Shown here in pieces: positions 16,588 to 25,295 of a stretch of DNA of 41,571 nt. The stretch is from CAZGMC01 sp964526565 (GTDB taxonomy: Bacteria > Pseudomonadota > Alphaproteobacteria > DSM-16000 > Inquilinaceae), in NCBI GenBank assembly GCA_964526565.1, contig CAZGMC010000027.1, positions 1-41,571 on the forward strand, in the 5' to 3' direction. Made by a program: the position numbers and the translations under genes. Every line of letters begins with the position of its first letter. Positions within the stretch are counted from its first letter, which is position 1. The notes below the pieces were generated by a model. It was not told the DNA's origin. It worked only from the letters and a program-made list of their open reading frames with translations, and made no database searches.

Positions 16588-18885
16588 ATGGCCCCGGTTC
16601 CAGGCGTCGCGGCCCCCGCCGACCCGACGGCGGCGGCCGTGTCGGCGCGGCGGCTGCTGGCCCGCCTGCGCGACGTCATGGCCGGCGGCGGCACGCCGCA
16701 ATACCGCCTCGACAAGATCGTGCGGGTCATCGCGCCGGAGATGATGGCCGAGGTCTGCTCGTGCTACGTCATGCGGCCGGGCGACGTGCTGGAGCTGTTC
16801 AGCACCGTCGGCCTCAAGGCCGACGCCGTACACCTGACCCGGCTGCGGGTCGGCGAGGGCCTGGTCGGCACCATTGCCGCCAACGCCCGCCCCCTCGCCT
16901 TCGAGGATGCCCCGGCCCATCCCAACTTCGCCTACCGCCCCGAGACCGGCGAGGAGGCGTTCCGCTCGCTGATGGGCGTGCCGATCCTGCGCGGCGGCAA
17001 GGTGCGCGGCGTGCTGGCCATCCAGAACCGGCAGCGCCGCCGCTATGCCGAGGACGAGGTCGAGATCCTCGAGACCGTGGCCATGCTGCTGGCCGAGCTG
17101 ATCGCCAACAGCATCGCTGGCGAGTTCGAGCAGGTCACCGGCCCCGGCGCCCCCGGCATGCTGCCGACCCGGATCGAGGGCATCTCGCTGAACGGCGGCC
17201 TGGCCGAGGGGCTGGCCGTGCTGCACCGGCCGCAGCCGACCATCCGCGAGCTGGTCGCCGACGACCCGGACTGGGAGCGCCACCGCTTCGATCATGCGGT
17301 TGCGGTGATGCACAGCTCGCTCGACGCGCTGATCGCCCGCACCGCCGGTACCGGCATCACCGAGTCGCACGAGATCCTGTCGACCTACCGGATGATCGCC
17401 GAGGACCGCGGCTGGCTGGGCCGCATCCATGAGGCGATCAATGCCGGGCTGACCGCCGAGGCCGCGGTGCAGCGCGTGCAGAACGACATGAACGCGCGCT
17501 TCGCCCACGTCACCGACCCCTATCTCCGCGGCCGCCTGCTCGACTTCGACGACCTGGCCAACCGGGCGCTGTTGCACCTGTCGGGGCGCAGCTCGCTGGC
17601 CGCCACCGCCACCCTGCCCGACCGGATGGTGCTGGTGGCGCGCGCCCTGGGCCCGGCCGAGCTGCTGGAATACGACCGCAACAAGCTGGTCGCCGTGGTG
17701 CTGGAGGACGGCACCGCTACCAGTCACGTCGCCATCATCGCCAAGGCCCTTGGCCTGCCCATCGTCGGCCGCTGCGCCGACGCCATGACGCTGATCGAGC
17801 CGCTCGACCCGCTGATCATCGACGCCGACAACGGCAACGTCTTCGTCCGCCCGGCCGAGGACGTGCAGGACGCCTTCCGGGAGAGCCAGGCGGTGCGGGC
17901 GGAGCGCCGGCGGACCTATGCCGAGCTGGCGCCGCTGCCGGGGGCGACGCTTGACGGCGTCACCGTGTCGCTGAACCTCAACGCCGGCCTGCTGGCCGAC
18001 GTGCCGCACCTGGTCGACACCGGCGCCGACGGCATCGGGCTCTACAGAACCGAGATCCCGTTCATGGTGCGCCCGGCCTACCCGGAGGTGGAGGAGCAGA
18101 CCGAGCTCTATGCCCGGGTGCTGGACCAGGCCGGCGGCCGGCCGGTGGTGTTCCGCACGTTGGATGTCGGTGGCGACAAGGTACTGCCCTATTTCGAGGC
18201 CTTCCAGCAGGACAATCCGGCGCTGGGCTGGCGCGGCATCCGCATCGGGCTCGACCGGCCGGCCATGCTGCGCAAGCAGTTGCGGGCGTTCCTGCGGGCG
18301 GCGCGCGGCCGGCCGCTGGGCATCATGTTCCCGATGATCGCCGAGGTCGCCGAGTTCGACGCGGCGCGCACCCTGCTGGCGCTGGAGTGCGAGCGGCTGG
18401 AGCGCGACGGGCTGCCGCTGCCGCCGCTGCGCATCGGTGCCATGGTCGAGGTGCCGGCGATGCTGTGGCAGTTGCCGGCGATCCTGGCCCGGGCCGACTT
18501 CCTCGCCGTCGGCTCCAACGACCTGCTGCAGTATCTGTTCGCCGTCGATCGCGGCAACCCGAAGGTGGCAGCCCGCTATGACGCCCTGTCGCCGCCGGTG
18601 TTCAACCTGTTCGCCGACCTGCTGGAGCACGCCCGCAGTGCCGGCGTGCCGGTCAGCCTGTGCGGCGAGATCGCCGGCCGGCCCCTGGAGGCGATGGCCA
18701 TGGTCGGCCTGGGCTTTCGCAACCTGTCGATGGCACCGGGCGGCTTCGGCCCCGTGAAGGCCATGATTCGCAGCCTGACGCTGGCGCCCCTGGCCGAGTA
18801 CCTGACCGACCTGCGGCGGTCGCCCGCGCACAGCCTGCGCGACCATCTCCGCGCCTTCGCCGCGGACCACAACGTCCAGATCTGA
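16588..18885 (+). CDS. ptsP: Nitrogen-PTS enzyme I (phosphoenolpyruvate-protein phosphotransferase PtsP)
   Basis: A 765-residue EI-Ntr that passes phosphate from PEP to NPr and then EIIA-Ntr, a regulatory and not sugar-transporting PTS. Residues about 20-165 form the N-terminal GAF domain that senses glutamine or 2-oxoglutarate in relatives (RVGEGLVGTIAANARPL, SLMGVPILRGGKVRGVLAIQ). The phospho-accepting His380 is in DGTATSHVAIIAKALGLP. The TIM-barrel PEP domain has GIGLYRTEIPFM, FRTLDVGGDKVLPYFEA and the active-site Cys692 in SLCGEIAGRP. ATG 16588 is given; TTG 16576, five bases after GAGGT, is an attractive alternative and would start one base after the lysC stop, so coupling is likely. Confidence 0.94.
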   Translation: MAPVPGVAAPADPTAAAVSARRLLARLRDVMAGGGTPQYRLDKIVRVIAPEMMAEVCSCYVMRPGDVLELFSTVGLKADAVHLTRLRVGEGLVGTIAANARPLAFEDAPAHPNFAYRPETGEEAFRSLMGVPILRGGKVRGVLAIQNRQRRRYAEDEVEILETVAMLLAELIANSIAGEFEQVTGPGAPGMLPTRIEGISLNGGLAEGLAVLHRPQPTIRELVADDPDWERHRFDHAVAVMHSSLDALIARTAGTGITESHEILSTYRMIAEDRGWLGRIHEAINAGLTAEAAVQRVQNDMNARFAHVTDPYLRGRLLDFDDLANRALLHLSGRSSLAATATLPDRMVLVARALGPAELLEYDRNKLVAVVLEDGTATSHVAIIAKALGLPIVGRCADAMTLIEPLDPLIIDADNGNVFVRPAEDVQDAFRESQAVRAERRRTYAELAPLPGATLDGVTVSLNLNAGLLADVPHLVDTGADGIGLYRTEIPFMVRPAYPEVEEQTELYARVLDQAGGRPVVFRTLDVGGDKVLPYFEAFQQDNPALGWRGIRIGLDRPAMLRKQLRAFLRAARGRPLGIMFPMIAEVAEFDAARTLLALECERLERDGLPLPPLRIGAMVEVPAMLWQLPAILARADFLAVGSNDLLQYLFAVDRGNPKVAARYDALSPPVFNLFADLLEHARSAGVPVSLCGEIAGRPLEAMAMVGLGFRNLSMAPGGFGPVKAMIRSLTLAPLAEYLTDLRRSPAHSLRDHLRAFAADHNVQI

Positions 18886-19131
18886 TTGCCCTCCTTTGCG
18901 GGTGTCACGAAGGTGAAACGCATTTAAGCGACTTCCCTGTGGATGCTTTTATTCCAGAAATCCCGATTCCCTTTGCAGCGTAAATTTGTTAAAAGGGTCG
19001 CGTGGTTCACCGAAAAGCCTTTGGCGACGGGCAGTGACGCGTTATCGTTGCCGCCAATCGCGGCGGTGCCGGGCAGCGTCCCGGCTGGCCGCTCGGATTC
19101 GCCTCGGGTTTCAGCGGAATGGCATTCGCGG

Positions 19132-20727
19132 ATGGCAATGAGCGCGACCGGACACCTCTACGACGCCAAACTGCCCGATGACACGGCCGCGCCCCGGTGG
19201 TCCGGCGACGGCACAGGGCAGCCGTACTGGACCGTCAGCTCCATCCTGCGCTATGCCCGGGAGGAGGCCGGGCTCGGCATGCGCGACGTCGCGGCCGCCT
19301 TGCGGATCCGCGCCAGCCAGCTCCAGGCGATCGAGGACGGGCGCTATCACGACCTGCCCGGCTCGATCTATGCCGTCGGCTTCGTGCGCAGCTATGCCGA
19401 ATACCTGGGCCTCGATGTCGAGGAGGTCGTCGAGCGCTTCCGCCAGGAGATCGCGGACCTCGACCGGCGCACCGAGCTTGTCTTCCCGGCGCCGGTACCG
19501 GAGGGGCGCGTGCCCGGCGGCGCCATCCTGCTGGTGGCGACGGTGATGGCCCTGATCGCCTATGGCGGCTGGTACTACGTCTCGACCAGCGAGCGCAGCC
19601 TTGCCGACCTGGTGCCGGCCCTGCCCGACCGGCTGGCCGGCCTGCTGGAGACCGACGCGACCGAAGTCCGCGTGCCGCTCGAGGCGGACAGCGCTGCCAT
19701 CGCCCCCACGGCGGCCCGGGACGGGGCAGAGCCGCACAGCGCCGCCACCACCGCCGCCACCACCACCACCACTGCCGACGCCACCACCGCCACCGTGACC
19801 GGCCCGGTCGCTACGGGTGACGGGGGGAATCCGGCCAATGCAACGCTGCCTGGCGGCGGCTACCACGGCAGCGCAGCCAATGCCGCCGAGGCGCCGGAGG
19901 CCGTTCCGGACGAGGCGGAAATTGCCGCCCTGATCGCTGCCGCGCCGGCCGCCGACGACGGACCGACCGTCGCCCCGCTGCCCGAGCCGGTCGACGCGAC
20001 CCATCCCGGCACGGACGACAGCGATCCGGTCGCCGCGCTCGGCGGGGAGCGCACCGTCAGCACCGCGCTCGGCGAAGAGCGCACGGTCAGCACCGCGCTC
20101 GGCGAAGAGCGGACCGTCAGCACTGCGCTCGGCGGGGAGCGGACCGTCAGCACCGCGCTCCGCGGGGAGCGGACCGTCGGCGCAGCCCCGGCGGAACCTC
20201 GCCCGCAGACGGCGTCCGCGCCGCACCACCTGGATGCGACGGCGGACACCGCCATCCCGCCGGCGCAGCCCGTGGCGGCCGATCTCGACGAGCGGCCTTC
20301 AGACGCCGCGCCGGCCGCGCCCGCGGACGGACCGGTGGAGACTGTTGACACCCGGGTGGCGGCGGCTGACACCGCGGCCGCCGCGCCAGCCATGCCGCCG
20401 CCACCGCCGCCGGCCGCCCCGGCCGAAGAGCGCCGCGCGTACGGTCTGGGCGACGGCAGCCGCATCGTCATCCGCGCCGTCGCCGACAGCTGGGTCCAGG
20501 TCAACGACCGCGACGGCAGCCTGGTCATGACGCGCGTGCTGCGCCCCGGCGACAGCTATCGCGTGCCCGACCAGGACGGCCTCAGGCTGGTGACCGGCAA
20601 TGCCGGCGGGCTGGAGATCTATGTCGACGGCAACCAGATGCCGGCCCTGGGCGCGCCCGGCGCCGTCCTGCGCAACATCCCGCTGGATGCCGAGCGGTTG
20701 CGGACCAGCCAGCCAATCCCCAATTAA
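19132..20727 (+). CDS. rodZ: RodZ-like cytoskeletal anchor with a 10-residue tandem repeat
   Basis: A 531-residue bitopic protein. Residues 34-100 are the RodZ helix-turn-helix (ILRYAREEAGLGMRDVAAAL, IEDGRYHDLPGSIYAVGFVR), which binds MreB in relatives. Residues 128-150 are a transmembrane helix (AILLVATVMALIAYGGWYYV). A long periplasmic low-complexity stretch rich in Thr, Ala and Pro follows and carries five copies of LGEERTVSTA-type repeats (about residues 304-350). The C-terminal DUF4115 domain starts near 443 (SRIVIRAVADSWVQVND, VLRPGDSYRVP). The start is uncertain: ATG 19132 and 19138 both lack a clear ribosome site, and the frame is open back to 18943. ispG follows 140 bp later, the usual pairing. 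Confidence 0.88.
   Translation: MAMSATGHLYDAKLPDDTAAPRWSGDGTGQPYWTVSSILRYAREEAGLGMRDVAAALRIRASQLQAIEDGRYHDLPGSIYAVGFVRSYAEYLGLDVEEVVERFRQEIADLDRRTELVFPAPVPEGRVPGGAILLVATVMALIAYGGWYYVSTSERSLADLVPALPDRLAGLLETDATEVRVPLEADSAAIAPTAARDGAEPHSAATTAATTTTTADATTATVTGPVATGDGGNPANATLPGGGYHGSAANAAEAPEAVPDEAEIAALIAAAPAADDGPTVAPLPEPVDATHPGTDDSDPVAALGGERTVSTALGEERTVSTALGEERTVSTALGGERTVSTALRGERTVGAAPAEPRPQTASAPHHLDATADTAIPPAQPVAADLDERPSDAAPAAPADGPVETVDTRVAAADTAAAAPAMPPPPPPAAPAEERRAYGLGDGSRIVIRAVADSWVQVNDRDGSLVMTRVLRPGDSYRVPDQDGLRLVTGNAGGLEIYVDGNQMPALGAPGAVLRNIPLDAERLRTSQPIPN
20038..20182 (+). repeat. 30-bp tandem repeat in rodZ, about five copies
   Basis: Units start at 20041, 20071, 20101, 20131 and 20161 (last one partial). 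They are in frame and encode ten residues of the type LGEERTVSTA, with Glu/Gly changes. Copies are over 85 percent alike by eye, suggesting recent expansion. Confidence 0.95.
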
Positions 20728-20867
20728 GCGGCGGTGAACGTCCGGCGGCCGACCCGCGTGCCCGTCCGGCCCGCCCGCGGTCACCATCGGCTTCGACAGG
20801 CGGCGCCATCCGGGGTATACGGGGCGCCGGTCATCCATGTCCCTCCGACAGGTGCAGCGGGTCCGTC

Positions 20868-22004
20868 ATGAACGTTCGTCCCTACCGCCAGATTGAGCGC
20901 CGCAAGTGCCGCCAGATCCACGTCGGCAATGTCCCGGTCGGCGGCGACGCACCGATCACGGTGCAGTCGATGACCAACACGCTGACCACCGACGCCAAGG
21001 CCACGATCGCCCAGATCCGCCAGCTTGAAATCGCCGGCGCCGATATCGTGCGCGTCTCGTGCCCGGACGAGGACTCGAGCGCGGCGCTGAAGGAGATCGT
21101 GCCGGAGGTGACGGTGCCGATCGTCGCCGACATCCACTTCCACTACAAGCGGGCCATCGAGGCGGCGCAGAACGGCGCGGCCTGCCTGCGCATCAACCCC
21201 GGCAACATCGGTTCGGCGCGGCGCGTCGCCGACGTGGTCAAGGCGGCCAAGGACCATGGCTGCTCGATCCGCATCGGCGTCAACGCCGGCAGCCTGGAGC
21301 GCGACCTGCTGGAGCGCTACGGCGAGCCGTGCCCGGAGGCCATGGTCGAGAGCGCCCTCAACCACATCCGCATCCTCGAAGACCACGACTTCTTCGAGAC
21401 CAAGATCAGCTGCAAGGCCTCAGACGTATTCCTGGCGGTGGCCGCCTACCAGCAGCTCGCCGAGGCGTGCGACTACCCCCTGCACGTCGGCATCACCGAG
21501 GCCGGCGGCATGCTGACCGGCACGGTCAAGAGCTCGATCGGGCTCGGCATGCTGCTGTGGTCGGGCATCGGCGACACCATTCGCGTGTCGTTGTCGGCCG
21601 ACCCGGTGGAGGAGATCAAGGTCGGCTACGAGATGCTGAAGGCGCTGGGCCTGCGCCGCCGCGGCGTCACCGTGATCTCGTGCCCGTCGTGCGCCCGCCA
21701 GCAGTTCGAGGTGATCGAGACGGTGCGCGTGCTGGAGGAGCGTCTGGCACATATCAGCACGCCGCTGACCGTGTCGGTGATCGGCTGCGTCGTCAACGGC
21801 CCCGGCGAGGCGACCATGACGGACATCGGCTTCACCGGCGGCGGCAAGGGGACCCATCAGGTCTACATCAATGGCCTGCCCCATCACCGCCTGCAGGACA
21901 AGGACATCGTCGATCACCTGGTCGAGCTGGTCGAAAAAAAGGTCGCCGAGATCGAGGCCGCCGAGGCCGCCGAAGAGGCCGGCACCCCCGTCGCCGCAGA
22001 GTGA
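20868..22004 (+). CDS. ispG: 4-hydroxy-3-methylbut-2-en-1-yl diphosphate synthase IspG
   Basis: A 378-residue [4Fe-4S] enzyme of the MEP isoprenoid pathway. It has the standard start RPYRQIERRKCRQIHVGNVP, PITVQSMTNTLTTDA, VPIVADIHFHYK and LRINPGNIG. Cluster ligands Cys272 and Cys275 lie in ISCPSCARQQF, Cys307 is in GCVVNGPGE, and Glu314 is the fourth ligand. The C-terminal Glu/Ala-rich tail is variable in the family. ATG 20868 gives the family start. hisS, which often follows rodZ-ispG in alphaproteobacteria, is absent; a 720-bp gene-free island follows instead. Confidence 0.96.
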   Translation: MNVRPYRQIERRKCRQIHVGNVPVGGDAPITVQSMTNTLTTDAKATIAQIRQLEIAGADIVRVSCPDEDSSAALKEIVPEVTVPIVADIHFHYKRAIEAAQNGAACLRINPGNIGSARRVADVVKAAKDHGCSIRIGVNAGSLERDLLERYGEPCPEAMVESALNHIRILEDHDFFETKISCKASDVFLAVAAYQQLAEACDYPLHVGITEAGGMLTGTVKSSIGLGMLLWSGIGDTIRVSLSADPVEEIKVGYEMLKALGLRRRGVTVISCPSCARQQFEVIETVRVLEERLAHISTPLTVSVIGCVVNGPGEATMTDIGFTGGGKGTHQVYINGLPHHRLQDKDIVDHLVELVEKKVAEIEAAEAAEEAGTPVAAE

Positions 22005-22279
22005 TGTCGCCGGTGCCGGCCTGGTGAAGCGGCTTCGGCCGGACTGTGTCCGTGAACAGGCGTTCGAACCCCGCCATTACCTGAACCGGTGGTTTGGCGC
22101 GCCGGCCGGGTCGTGCCGGACTGCGCTGTGCGATACTCGCCGACGCTAGGTTTGCACGCGGCTCGCCTGCGGCGTGGCGCCTCCCGCCCGCCCGCCAGAA
22201 CCGCTCCAGATTGTGGTAACCGCAAAATCAACGAAAGACGCCATCACCGGAGGTTGGCCGTCGGACCATGGTCCGGATA
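22005..22279. other. Gene-free stretch after ispG
   Basis: No reading frame with coding character on either strand and no RNA gene I can recognise. A sequence TTCGAACC near 22063 resembles a tRNA T-loop but has no matching stems. The stretch leads into the repeat-bounded island at 22280. Confidence 0.6.
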
Positions 22280-22309
22280 ATACCAGCGGCCTTTTTTCTT
22301 GAGCTGATT

Positions 22310-22405
22310 ATGGCAGTAGATGAATTCAAGCTGGGCGCCCACGTAACGGTTCAAATGCAAGCGGGCGTGATATACATCTATGGAACATCGGAAAGCAGAC
22401 TTTAA
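22310..22405 (+). CDS. Possible 31-residue ORF in the AT-rich island
   Basis: Starts MAVDEFKLGAHVTVQMQ and ends YGTSESRL. The ribosome site is weak and no homologue is recognised. It may be a decayed gene start or chance. Confidence 0.2.
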   Translation: MAVDEFKLGAHVTVQMQAGVIYIYGTSESRL

Positions 22406-22410
22406 TAAAC

Positions 22411-22521
22411 CCGTCATTGCGAGCGAAACGAATCAACCCAGCGGCGCCGCAAGCGCAATCCATGATTTGCTGAACTGGCGCCGGCGCGTCTGGATTGCTT
22501 CGTTTCGCTCGCAATGACGAA
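22411..22521. repeat. REP-like palindromic element
   Basis: Outer arms at 22412-22432 and 22499-22519 are perfect 21-bp inverted repeats beginning CGTCATTGCGAGCG. A nested 8-bp pair (GCAATCCA at 22455, TGGATTGC at 22491) lies inside. The sequence is of the widespread family that gives spurious SLRAKRSNP-type translations in many bacterial genomes. It is likely multicopy in this genome. Confidence 0.8.
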
Positions 22522-22724
22522 CATTCTTGCATTTACAATCGCGCGTCAGGTTCTAGTGTTGTTGGGGTGCGCCGGCACCAGGTGGCGCCCAGCCCGACCG
22601 CCCAATCGGCAACCGGCTGCCGCAAGGCCGCTGGAAGCCGCTGGATACAGGTCAATCTCTAGGGCCGCTGGTATATAACATGTTGACAGAACCCGCCCTG
22701 GACATGCGCAGGAGACCGGGAGAC

Positions 22725-25217
22725 ATGCAACCGATGCCGTGGATGTGGCCGATCATCCTGCTCGCGTTTCTTGTCGCGACCCCGCCTACGTCGGCCCAGA
22801 CGATCGATTGGAGCGGCTCCTGGGACAGTCGCTGGCGCGACGGCGGGGCGACCCTTTATCTTCAACAGAACGGCGACATCGTCACCGGCACCTATCCGGC
22901 GTTCGAAGGAACGATTCGCGGCGAGGTGCGTGGCCGGCTGCTCGTTGGCTCGTGGGCCCAACCCACAGGCTCAGGCGACTTCGTCTTCGCGCTGGCGCCC
23001 GGCGAGCGGAGCTTCACCGGCCGCTTCGGCACGGGCGAGTGGTGGACCGGCGAGCGGATCGCGGTAAGCCGCACCGAAGACCGCGTCCGCGCCGACGCCT
23101 CAAGCCCGCGGACGGCACTGCTGTCCTTCGTCGCCGCCGGCAATGCGGCGCGCGGCAACCGCATCGACCGGATACGCCCGGCGCTCAACGTGCTCGATTT
23201 CACGGACCTGCCGGCGGACCTCACCGACACGCCGACGGAGCAGCTGCGCCTCGCCAGACACCTGTTCGACATCCTGGATCAGTTGACGTTCCGGGTCTGG
23301 GAGGCGCCGGCCCCCGACCCCGACGCGCGCGAGGTGGAGGTCCGGCTGCGCCAGGCCGGCACCGGCGAAACGTTCCGCCTGCGCTTTCGCTTCGGCGTCC
23401 GCCCGACCGGAGCCACGGGCTGGTTCCTGGTCGTGCCCGAGCCCGATGTCATGGAGCGGGCCCTGGCGCGGCTGCTGGCGTTTCGCGACGGCGCCCTGCC
23501 GCACGAGCGCGCACACCAGGACCTTGCCGCGCCGCGCGACACCATGCGGACCTTTCTGGAAGGATACCATGACTGGCAGAATACGGGCGACAGCGCGCTG
23601 TTGTTCAGCACGCTCAACCAAGGCGCAACAGGCCTCGCCGTGGGGCAGGACGAAGTGGCGCTGCGGGCGCAGTACCTCAAGCAGGTGATCGACCGCGTCG
23701 GCTATGTCCTCTGGCAGGAGATTCCGAACAACCCGGACCAGGAGGGAGCCTACACGCACTTCATTCATCCCGAAGGCCGGATCGAGATCGGCCCGGTCGA
23801 GACGGCCGACGGGGAACGCATCTGGCAGTTCACGCCCGAGACGCTGGCTGCCGCACGCCCGCTCTACGTCGCGCTTGAGGACATGCCGGCCGATGCAGGG
23901 ATCGATCTCGAGCCCTCGTCCCTGTTCATGCAGGTGCGCGACCGGATCCGGGCGCTGGATCGCGACCTGCTGCGGACGGCGGCGGGCGTCGAGATCTGGC
24001 AGTGGTGGGCGCTGGCGGCGTTCCTGATCTTTGCGTTCCTGGTCAGCTGGGTGGTCAGTTGGACGCTGTTCCGGCTGGTCCTGCGCATGCAGCGCGAGCC
24101 GGGCGCGCTGTTGAGCACCCGGTCGCGGTTCATCCGGCCCTTCCAGATCGTGATCGTCGCGGGGCTGGGCCTGGCAGCGCTGCGCCTGCTCGGACTGCCC
24201 GAGACCGTTGCCGTGCCCCTGCGCGTCCTCTTCGGCATCCTGCTGACGCTGGCCGGCGGCTGGCTGGCCTACAACTCCGTCGACCACCTCGGTACGCTCT
24301 CGGGCCGCGCTGCAGAACGCTTCAACTACCGGGACGAAATGCTGCGCTCGCTCGGCATCGCCCTCGCCAAGGTGGGCGTCGTCATCGGCTCGCTGCTCTT
24401 CCTCGCCGAGGTCCTGTCCATTCCGTACGAGGGCGTGATCGCCGGTCTCGGCATCGGCGGCATCGCCATTGCGCTTGCCGCCCGCCAGACGATCGAGAAC
24501 TTCATCGGCGGCCTGACGCTTCTGGCGGACAAGCCGATCAAGGTGGGCGACTTCTGCAAGTTCGGGGACCAGATCGGCACCGTCGAAGGCATCGGCCTGC
24601 GCTCGGTCAAGATCCGGTCGCTGGGCCGGACCGTGGTGACCATCCCCAATGGCGAGTTCGTGAACCTTTATCTCGAAAACTTCGCCCGCCGCGACCGGAT
24701 CCTTCTGCACACCACGCTGCAGCTCCGCTACGAGACGACGCCGGACCAGCTGCGCTGGGTGCTGCGGGAGCTGCGCCGCATGATGCTGCAGCATCCCAAG
24801 GTCCTGGAGGATCCGTCGCGGGCGCGGTTCAACGGGTTCGGGTCGTACTCGCTCGACGTCGAGATCTTCGCCTATGCCAGCACCAGCGACTGGAACGAGT
24901 ACCTGGCCATCCAGGAGGACCTGTTCCTGCGCATCATGGATATCGTCGAGGAGTCCGGCACCGGTTTCGCCTTCCCGTCGTCGGTCAACTACCTGGCCCG
25001 CGACACCGGCATCGACGCCGAACGCCGCGAGCAGGCCGAAACCACAGTGGCGCAACTGCGCGACAACGACCGCCTGCCGTTCCCGGAGTTCGAGGAGGAC
25101 GAGCAACGCATGATGTTCAACCGGCTGGAGTTTCCCTCGGCCGGGTCCCCGCACAGCCGGCGGGCCCAGCAGCGGCGCGAGGCCGCCGAAAAGTCGCCGC
25201 CGCAGGCCGCGTCGTAG
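22725..25217 (+). CDS. MscS-family mechanosensitive channel with large periplasmic N-terminal region
   Basis: An 830-residue protein. Residues 1-25 are a signal peptide (WPIILLAFLVATPPTSAQ). Residues about 30-420 are a periplasmic region whose first part (WSGSWDSRWRDGGATLYLQQ, VTGTYPAFEGTIRGEVRGR) looks like an all-beta lipocalin-like unit. Transmembrane helices are near 427-446, 473-491, 497-518 and 545-563. The pore helix is near 570-588 (GLGIGGIAIALAAR), followed by the MscS beta domain (DKPIKVGDFCKFGDQIGTVE, TIPNGEFVNLYLENFARRD). The C-terminus is charged. It probably releases solutes on osmotic downshock, with gating modulated by the periplasmic part. ATG 22725 follows GGGAG; the earlier ATG 22680 lacks a ribosome site. 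It is convergent with the TorT-like gene. Confidence 0.85.
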   Translation: MQPMPWMWPIILLAFLVATPPTSAQTIDWSGSWDSRWRDGGATLYLQQNGDIVTGTYPAFEGTIRGEVRGRLLVGSWAQPTGSGDFVFALAPGERSFTGRFGTGEWWTGERIAVSRTEDRVRADASSPRTALLSFVAAGNAARGNRIDRIRPALNVLDFTDLPADLTDTPTEQLRLARHLFDILDQLTFRVWEAPAPDPDAREVEVRLRQAGTGETFRLRFRFGVRPTGATGWFLVVPEPDVMERALARLLAFRDGALPHERAHQDLAAPRDTMRTFLEGYHDWQNTGDSALLFSTLNQGATGLAVGQDEVALRAQYLKQVIDRVGYVLWQEIPNNPDQEGAYTHFIHPEGRIEIGPVETADGERIWQFTPETLAAARPLYVALEDMPADAGIDLEPSSLFMQVRDRIRALDRDLLRTAAGVEIWQWWALAAFLIFAFLVSWVVSWTLFRLVLRMQREPGALLSTRSRFIRPFQIVIVAGLGLAALRLLGLPETVAVPLRVLFGILLTLAGGWLAYNSVDHLGTLSGRAAERFNYRDEMLRSLGIALAKVGVVIGSLLFLAEVLSIPYEGVIAGLGIGGIAIALAARQTIENFIGGLTLLADKPIKVGDFCKFGDQIGTVEGIGLRSVKIRSLGRTVVTIPNGEFVNLYLENFARRDRILLHTTLQLRYETTPDQLRWVLRELRRMMLQHPKVLEDPSRARFNGFGSYSLDVEIFAYASTSDWNEYLAIQEDLFLRIMDIVEESGTGFAFPSSVNYLARDTGIDAERREQAETTVAQLRDNDRLPFPEFEEDEQRMMFNRLEFPSAGSPHSRRAQQRREAAEKSPPQAAS

Positions 25218-25244
25218 CGCAGGGGCCGGCGGCGGGATACGACC

Positions 25245-25295
25245 GTGCCAGGGTCACGACGGCGCCAGGGTCACGACGGCGCCAGGGTCACGACG
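25245..25295. repeat. 17-bp tandem repeat, three copies, overlapping the end of the TorT-like gene
   Basis: GCGCCAGGGTCACGACG units at 25245 (one change), 25262 and 25279. The third copy supplies the stop codon of the TorT-like gene. The array fills most of the 70-bp gap between the convergent genes. Confidence 0.9.

Larger units (their letters stand above)
22280..22674. mobile_element. 395-bp island bounded by perfect 12-bp inverted repeats (possible MITE or IS remnant)
   Basis: ATACCAGCGGCC at 22280-22291 is exactly inverted at 22663-22674 (GGCCGCTGGTAT). The enclosed DNA is visibly AT-richer than the flanks and holds no transposase. Inside lie a palindromic REP-like unit (22411-22521) and a possible 31-codon ORF (22310-22405). 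The target-site duplication is unclear. It sits in the 720-bp ispG-mscS gap, whose right edge (from 22675) contains TATATAAC and may hold the mscS promoter. Confidence 0.4.

Noticed and set aside
16495..18870. A 791-codon frame antisense to ptsP
   Set aside because: The opposite strand has every conserved motif of EI-Ntr; this frame is a GC-driven shadow.
22055..22075. TTCGAACC resembling a tRNA T-loop
   Set aside because: No complementary T-stem, acceptor or anticodon arm can be drawn around it.
22326..22532. A minus-strand ORF reading SLRAKRSNPDAP
   Set aside because: This is the well-known spurious translation of a REP-like palindrome, not a gene.
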